Positions 60,801 through 64,000 of a stretch of DNA of 64,000 bases are shown one piece after another (position 1 is the stretch's first letter; each line of letters opens with the position of its first letter). The notes below the pieces were generated by a model. It was not told the origin of the DNA. It did no database searches and worked only from the letters and a program-made list of their open reading frames with translations. This DNA comes from Parapristionchus giblindavisi (lineage: Eukaryota > Nematoda > Chromadorea > Rhabditida > Diplogasteridae). The stretch spans positions 306,247 through 370,246 of the forward strand of contig CALSFV010000089.1 in NCBI GenBank assembly GCA_943737045.1, in the 5' to 3' direction. Made by a program: the position numbers and the translations under genes.

Positions 60801-61055
60801 ATTCTTATTCGTTGTCCTCACATTTAATATATCGTGTGCAATGATTTCTCCAGTATAATCAACTCCATTAATGGGAATTGTCAGAACATCGCCTACGTTA
60901 ATACTCTTTAAATCTTTCTGAAAATATCCGCACATTTGCATTTCAAAATCAGATAAGTATAGAATTAATATTAAATAACAAACCGGTAGTTCGGCTCTTT
61001 GATAAGTACCATATTCATTCGACTCCGGCCAATAAATTCCATAATATTTAACCAT
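57899..61055 (-). CDS. SPKK-repeat and Lys/Glu coiled-coil nuclear-type protein
   Basis: Ten exons (60984-61055, 60822-60917, 60708-60773, 60059-60615, 59955-60008, 59518-59633, 59358-59440, 58486-59094, 58234-58331, 57899-57989) join in frame to give 613 residues. The N-terminal 56 residues (VKYYGIYWPESNEYGTYQRAEL, then VGDVLTIPINGVDYTGEII) look like a small beta-barrel such as a PWWP or Tudor fold. A low-complexity region follows with five 12-14-residue repeats of DTV(P/S)ESPKK(V/G)KK (60367-60552), like linker-histone SPKK DNA-binding motifs. The exon 58486-59094 encodes about 150 residues of near-pure Glu/Lys/Arg charged coiled coil. The end is Ser-rich (ESWLVGLQ). Nuclear, chromatin-associated function is inferred. 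The exon 4 acceptor is chosen at ATTATTCAG; alternatively an ATG at 60645 could start a shorter form. Trans-splicing at CCATTACAG before the ATG is likely. Confidence 0.8.
59695..59856. mobile_element. hAT-type MITE in an intron of the coiled-coil gene
   Basis: 162 bp, related to 53224-53320 (CATAC-start, GGCGAGGTCACCGAAAATGTATG at the right end), with an inserted middle. Flanks TCAAGAT match over 7 bp if the right end is moved two bases, so the duplication is imperfect. It lies wholly within intron 59634-59954. Confidence 0.8.
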
Positions 61056-62069
61056 TTCCAAAGTCTGTAATGGACCCTAATAATCATATACAATTTGAAC
61101 AAGAAAAGATGGTAACAAAAAAAGATAAGAAAGGTAATGTTCAAAAGACAAAACATTTTGCAAAGAAAAGGCAGCAGCGTGAAGGAAAAAGTGCGCGATT
61201 TACAGAGGAAACAGGAGCGATCGATTTTGTTTGTCGCCTGGCCTGCAAGAAGAGAGAGAGAGAGTGAAGAGAGTTAGAGAAACAGAGAGTGGCCGAGAAA
61301 AATGGGTGAAAGATAGAGGACTCCTGTACCGACAGACAAACAGAGAGTAACGAGATAGTGCGAATCTCTCACATGAGATAAACTACAGTAGATTAGAGTA
61401 AGAGCGTACGGAGAGACATATATCATACTCACTTCTATATATTTTTTAATGGAAACAAGAAACATACAGAAATATTTAAATCAGTAGAAAGGATTCTAGA
61501 ACCTCGACATAAGTGCAAGTGCACACTTTGAAATTTAAAGATTAATAAACAGATAGTCATGGAATTTTCCGATATATATAAATCAAAAATACACAAAATA
61601 CCACAACTTGAAAGAGGTGAAACTGAAGTGAAAATGTGAACCTGCGCAATTTTTCAAATTTGATCCTACAGTACAGTATACCTGAAAATGTCGGTTGGTC
61701 AGATTCTCTGGTCTGTGTCAGATAAAATACAGTACGCTCTAACATTTTACGGTTTTATACTGTATACTGTATTAGTGCAATGATTTCGAACGAAAAGTGA
61801 ACTTCAATAGGATTTATCTATTTATTATGATATATTCTAGGTATAAAGCACAAAAAAATGAAATTGAGAAACAATAGGCAATGAAAAGTAGAAGAAAGAT
61901 CGAAATGAAATAGAATAAAAGAATAAAAATGAACTGAGATAGAAGAGAATCGGATTATGAACACGTATATAATGATTAGACTGTATCAATCAATATAAAC
62001 ATCCAATGTATACAATATCATTCCAATGGTATACTGTAGATACCGTAATAGATAAACAATGAAATTGAT
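61056..62069. promoter_or_regulatory. Upstream region of the coiled-coil gene
   Basis: About 1 kb between two minus-strand genes. A lone acceptor at 61065 (CCATTACAG) and another at about 61243 (TTCTTGCAG, after a CT-rich run) face the coiled-coil gene and could be trans-splice or first-intron sites. TACAGTA/TACTGTA words cluster at 61670-61770. An open frame on the plus strand (61070-61267) has no support as a gene. Confidence 0.5.
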
Positions 62070-63896
62070 TTAATGAAGTATTCCGAGAGATATCAGCAAA
62101 ACAGTAATACTGATAATAAACGTCGACGATGCAGTGTTGTCACTCCATAGATCAATTGAACAATCCAATTTATCGATTGGAACCTGTACAAAAATTACTT
62201 TATTAAGCATTTATCGAAATAAGAAGTTACACCACTCACCTCAACCAATCGTGTACCTACATATTGTTTAGGTGATGCTTTGTCACAGATAAGCGATGAT
62301 TTATCTCGTACCTACAGTATGATATGGTGTAAGACGACGTTTCCCAATGAGAATACGGTACTAACCACTTTAGTAGATCTAAGCCATCGAATCCATTCAC
62401 CACTATTACAATCACAATAGAAACTATTCTTTAATTGGAATGTATTATCTCGTAGATTGCTTGCCAATGCACGAAATGGTGCATCCAATGAATGTATTTG
62501 GTTTCTGTCAATTGTCATATATCAGAAAGTGTGCACACCATGGATTACGGTACCTGCTTAGATCAATGGTTCTAATATTGGATAGACATGTTTCATTGAC
62601 AACAAATGTAGTCAGAAAGTTTTGTCTTAGATCCAATCGAGTTAATTTGGGGAATGGACAAGGTAGATCAAATGGAATCGATGATAGATAATTATATGAA
62701 AAATCGAATGTCTACAATGAATACAGTAATCAATAATCTACCGTAGTCTCTATAAATAGTACCTCTAATCGATCCAATTTGGCTTTCTCGAACATCCTCA
62801 TCATATAATCAAATTGAAGTGATCGATTTGTTGTCATTGTGAAAGCACGACGAAGAAATAACTGAAATGAGAATATGATAATGAATGTATCAGATGATAA
62901 AGACTATAATAATATAATAATTTATGCCTTCACAAGAAATATGGTTCAGTATAAATAAATAGATAAATTTGTGAATCGAAGATGAAAATGATCATAAATT
63001 AACAGTTTGACTACCTTTATAATCAATCAATTCTATCTATACAGTTATCTTTTCTTTACAAATCGATATTAGATAAAGTAGTCGGCTAACCTCAGTAAGT
63101 CGTGGAGTATGTTGTAGAAATGAAATATCTCCCTCATGTAGAACTATCTCATTATTACTCAGATCTAATGTATGCAATCCATGTAAACCCTTAAAGACCA
63201 ATCAATCAATCAATAACATCTACCGTAATCCTTTCAGATTTAATCAATATACCTCGAGAGCATTGGAATGAAGATTGACAATGTAATTAGCTGAGATATT
63301 GAGTGTATCCAAATTGGAATAAGAAGAGGATGAAGAACCAAAGAGTGAACCAGTTGGAAGATCCTGAATGGAATATTGATTGATTGATAAGACTGATTAC
63401 GGTACCTGGAAGTTATTGCCATGGAATGTGATACGGTTGAGGTGTCTGAACGAAATCAATAATTTAGATAAAGTTTTTTTTTATCATCATGTAAAACGTT
63501 TCAGGAAATAAACAAATTGAAGAAGTAAAAATGTAATGAGGAATAAACTCTTACTTGTAATAACTTCCCAATGTAGTGAATACACTTGTATCAACAAATT
63601 GTGCATTTATACAAGCTATCTGAATATCAATCAATACACTATCGTACTATTCGTGATCTTTGATCTTTGATCTCTAACCTCTCCTTCATCTTCCTTGCAC
63701 TGACATGCAGCATGTTCAGCTAGATGACCTTCACAAATAAATCGAGAGTTAGGGTCCTACAACGATATCAGGGATACTGTAATTCATGATAATCGATTGG
63801 ATACAGTACCTCACTAGCGAATCTAGATTGTCCACTTTGTCGTTCTCTTCCATTACAAATAATGAAAAGAGATGAGAGAAAGATGAATATGGACAT
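62070..63896 (-). CDS. Extracellular leucine-rich-repeat protein, likely membrane- or GPI-anchored
   Basis: Eleven exons (63810-63896, 63679-63756, 63555-63619, 63406-63445, 63253-63363, 63091-63189, 62763-62861, 62554-62711, 62366-62504, 62240-62311, 62070-62183) join in frame to give 353 residues. Signal peptide (SIFIFLSSLFIICNG) and a cysteine cap (CEGHLAEHAACQCKEDEGEV, then IAC) are followed by about six LRRs (for example LNRITFHGNNFQDLP, LHTLDLSNNEIVL, LTRLDLRQNFLTT, IRTIDLSRNQIHSL). A C-terminal LRRCT cap (FYCDCNSGEWIRWL ... LICDKASP) leads to a hydrophobic end (TFIISITVLLISLGIL) with no cytoplasmic tail, which fits a GPI signal or tail anchor. Such proteins act in adhesion or epithelial/neuronal patterning in nematodes. 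The acceptor TTCTTTCAG one base before the ATG suggests trans-splicing, so the gene is complete. Confidence 0.92.
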
Positions 63897-64000
63897 TCTG
63901 AAAGAATCAATAGAATCAATCGATAATCTCATTATATACAATATTAAAATATTGTTTATAAAACAGTATATTCTAATCTGAACAAAGAGAAATATAGAAG

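Noticed and set aside
61070..61267. 65-codon Lys-rich frame on the plus strand
   Set aside because: Lies in the upstream region of the coiled-coil gene, has no splice or family support and overlaps its probable trans-splice site.

Overview
Eukaryotic nuclear DNA, almost certainly from a rhabditid-type nematode. Eleven protein-coding genes can be read exon by exon. Most of their introns are about 43-60 nt with GT..AG ends. Several start codons lie a few bases after an unpaired splice acceptor, as expected for spliced-leader trans-splicing (26097/26098, 36790/36791, 61064/61065, 63897/63898). The proteins resemble nematode families: CUL-4, RPS-4, NCS-2, selenoprotein-T-like, TRUB2-like and ABCC/MRP. 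The abundant ATTGATTGATT-rich introns and TAC(N)GTA words recall diplogastrid or rhabditid genomes. I cannot name the species from sequence alone.

Layout. 1-548: N-terminal part of an ABCC (MRP) transporter on the minus strand, running off the left edge. 1906-3792: protein with two PDZ-like domains (+). 4621-6501: near-perfect palindromic element with TTAA ends. 7205-8285: ncs-2-type neuronal calcium sensor (-). 8286-14084: gene-free, rich in CT/GA arrays, with a palindromic element at about 13296-13702. 14085-16664: long inverted-repeat element carrying a C2H2 zinc-finger gene that is itself split by a MITE. 17503-19491: third large palindrome. 20928-25820: complete 29-exon cul-4 (-). 26124-27530: rps-4 (+), head to head with cul-4. 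27698-29517: TRUB2-type pseudouridine synthase homologue (+). 29589-30734: selenoprotein-T-like protein with Cys in place of Sec (-). 31031-34707: hAT-like composite element with a target duplication, nested MITEs and gene-like exons inside. 34918-35368: MITE with TTA duplication. 36054-36599: small membrane protein (-). 36794-39178: SR-like splicing factor (+). 40433-42129: type I membrane protein (-). 42130-54947: 12.8 kb without a recognisable host gene, full of GA/CT microsatellites, with a truncated LINE (49512-50645) and a tiny MITE. 54948-55936: secreted basic protein with an RFGKR site (+). 56420-57325: unknown protein (-). 57899-61055: lysine/glutamate-rich coiled-coil nuclear-type protein (-). 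62070-63896: extracellular leucine-rich-repeat protein (-).

The host genes are mostly unrelated housekeeping or cell-surface genes. cul-4/rps-4 and the small membrane protein/SR-like gene are divergent pairs sharing short upstream regions. rps-4 and the TRUB2-like gene are tandem and could be co-transcribed. The most unusual content is the mobile DNA: three long fold-back elements, several MITE families with readable target duplications (some nested), and two elements that carry protein-coding sequence.
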